A stretch of 64,000 nucleotides of DNA from Vibrio spartinae (lineage in GTDB: Bacteria > Pseudomonadota > Gammaproteobacteria > Enterobacterales > Vibrionaceae). The notes beneath the pieces are model-generated. The model made no database searches, was not told the origin of the DNA, and saw nothing but the letters and a program-made list of their open reading frames with translations. This document shows, one piece after another, positions 63,607-64,000 of this stretch. The first letter of the stretch is position 1; each line of letters begins with the position of its first letter. Where the stretch lies: contig NZ_AP024907.1 of the NCBI RefSeq assembly GCF_024347135.1, positions 2,719,001 through 2,783,000 on the forward strand, read 5' to 3'. The translations under genes and the position numbers were made by a program.

Positions 63607-64000
63607 ATGCATATCAAGGATTCAATTATTCTAATCACTTCATCAGCAACAATGTTGGGGAGTGCATTAGCTGAGCGCTTCGCTCAACTGGGCGCAAAAA
63701 TAGTCCTGACAGATACGCACCAACAAGATCTGCTGGCGACTTACACGAGAATCCGAGAGCTTTCAGCCAGTACCAGCTATTTTTTTCTACCGGATTACAC
63801 ACCCGGTTCAATCGAAGCATTGCTGAATTTTATTGCCGAAAAATATCATGAAAGCCCGGACATATTGGTAAACCATTGGCCGAATACCCCATTGCCTTCG
63901 GTGACAGATGAGCAACCTTTAGAAATGTTTACGAATAATTTGACTATGATGGCTTCGACAATTTTTTCATTTGGTCAGATGAGTGCTGAACGCATGAGGC
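63607..64000 (+). CDS. Short-chain dehydrogenase/reductase family protein (partial)
   Basis: ATG 63607 (MHIKDSIIL) has AGGAAG at nine bases; ATG 63598 abuts it. 131 residues to the window edge. The Rossmann start reads LITSSATMLGSALAERFAQLGAKIVLTD, with TSSATMLG in place of TGxxxGIG, so cofactor binding may be atypical. ILVNHWPN replaces the usual NNAG strand. Confidence 0.75.
   Translation, partial: MHIKDSIILITSSATMLGSALAERFAQLGAKIVLTDTHQQDLLATYTRIRELSASTSYFFLPDYTPGSIEALLNFIAEKYHESPDILVNHWPNTPLPSVTDEQPLEMFTNNLTMMASTIFSFGQMSAERMR

Overview
The window looks like chromosomal DNA of a gammaproteobacterium, most likely a Vibrio. The reasons are the topB–grxD–sodB neighbourhood, a complete oppABCDF operon, rlmF, and several c-di-GMP signalling proteins. 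I see no rRNA, tRNA, CRISPR array or insertion sequence.

Layout. 1–4 kb: a minus-strand catabolic operon (DeoR–ribokinase fusion, DapA-family aldolase/lyase, tripartite tricarboxylate transporter TctC and TctB, running off the left edge). 4–8 kb: a PAS-GAF-GGDEF diguanylate cyclase and a small PepSY/DUF2946 membrane group with Fur-like sites. 8–12 kb: a secreted type-B carboxylesterase behind a structured leader, rlmF, and a GIN-domain periplasmic protein. 12–33 kb: a biosynthetic gene cluster (below). 33–42 kb: AraC regulator, Sfp-type phosphopantetheinyl transferase, sensor kinase, NtrC-type sigma54 response regulator and a MacAB-like ABC efflux set that starts at a good sigma54 promoter. 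42–49 kb: PepSY protein plus cytochrome b561 behind a PmrA/QseB-like box, a HAD phosphatase, a YbhGFSR-like ABC-2 exporter and a GGDEF-EAL protein. 49–57 kb: oppABCDF, AraC–LysE exporter pair, CurA-like reductase. 57–64 kb: an AT-rich patch with small unknown genes, topB, grxD, sodB, small exported or unknown proteins and the start of a short-chain dehydrogenase.

The standout is the 21-gene cluster at 12053–33109. It is divergently transcribed from one AT-rich control region that carries a 17-bp inverted repeat. It encodes three free-standing adenylating enzymes, three free-standing carrier proteins, a BtrK-like fold-type-III PLP decarboxylase, two full acyl-CoA-dehydrogenase-like flavoenzymes plus one truncated one, four KASIII-like enzymes with an active-site Cys, two KASIII-like proteins without it, a half-length thiolase-fold-like protein, a cytochrome P450, two alpha/beta hydrolases and a MATE exporter. 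It has no NRPS condensation domain, no KAS I/II, no acyltransferase and no ketoreductase.

The simplest reading is an assembly line made of discrete proteins. Amino or other acids are adenylated and loaded on carrier proteins, modified there (decarboxylation, alpha,beta-dehydrogenation), joined by KASIII heterodimers in the style of PqsB/PqsC, released or trimmed by the hydrolases, oxidised by the P450 and exported. The neighbouring PPTase would activate the carrier proteins. The product cannot be deduced from sequence alone. I do not recognise the cluster as a described pathway.
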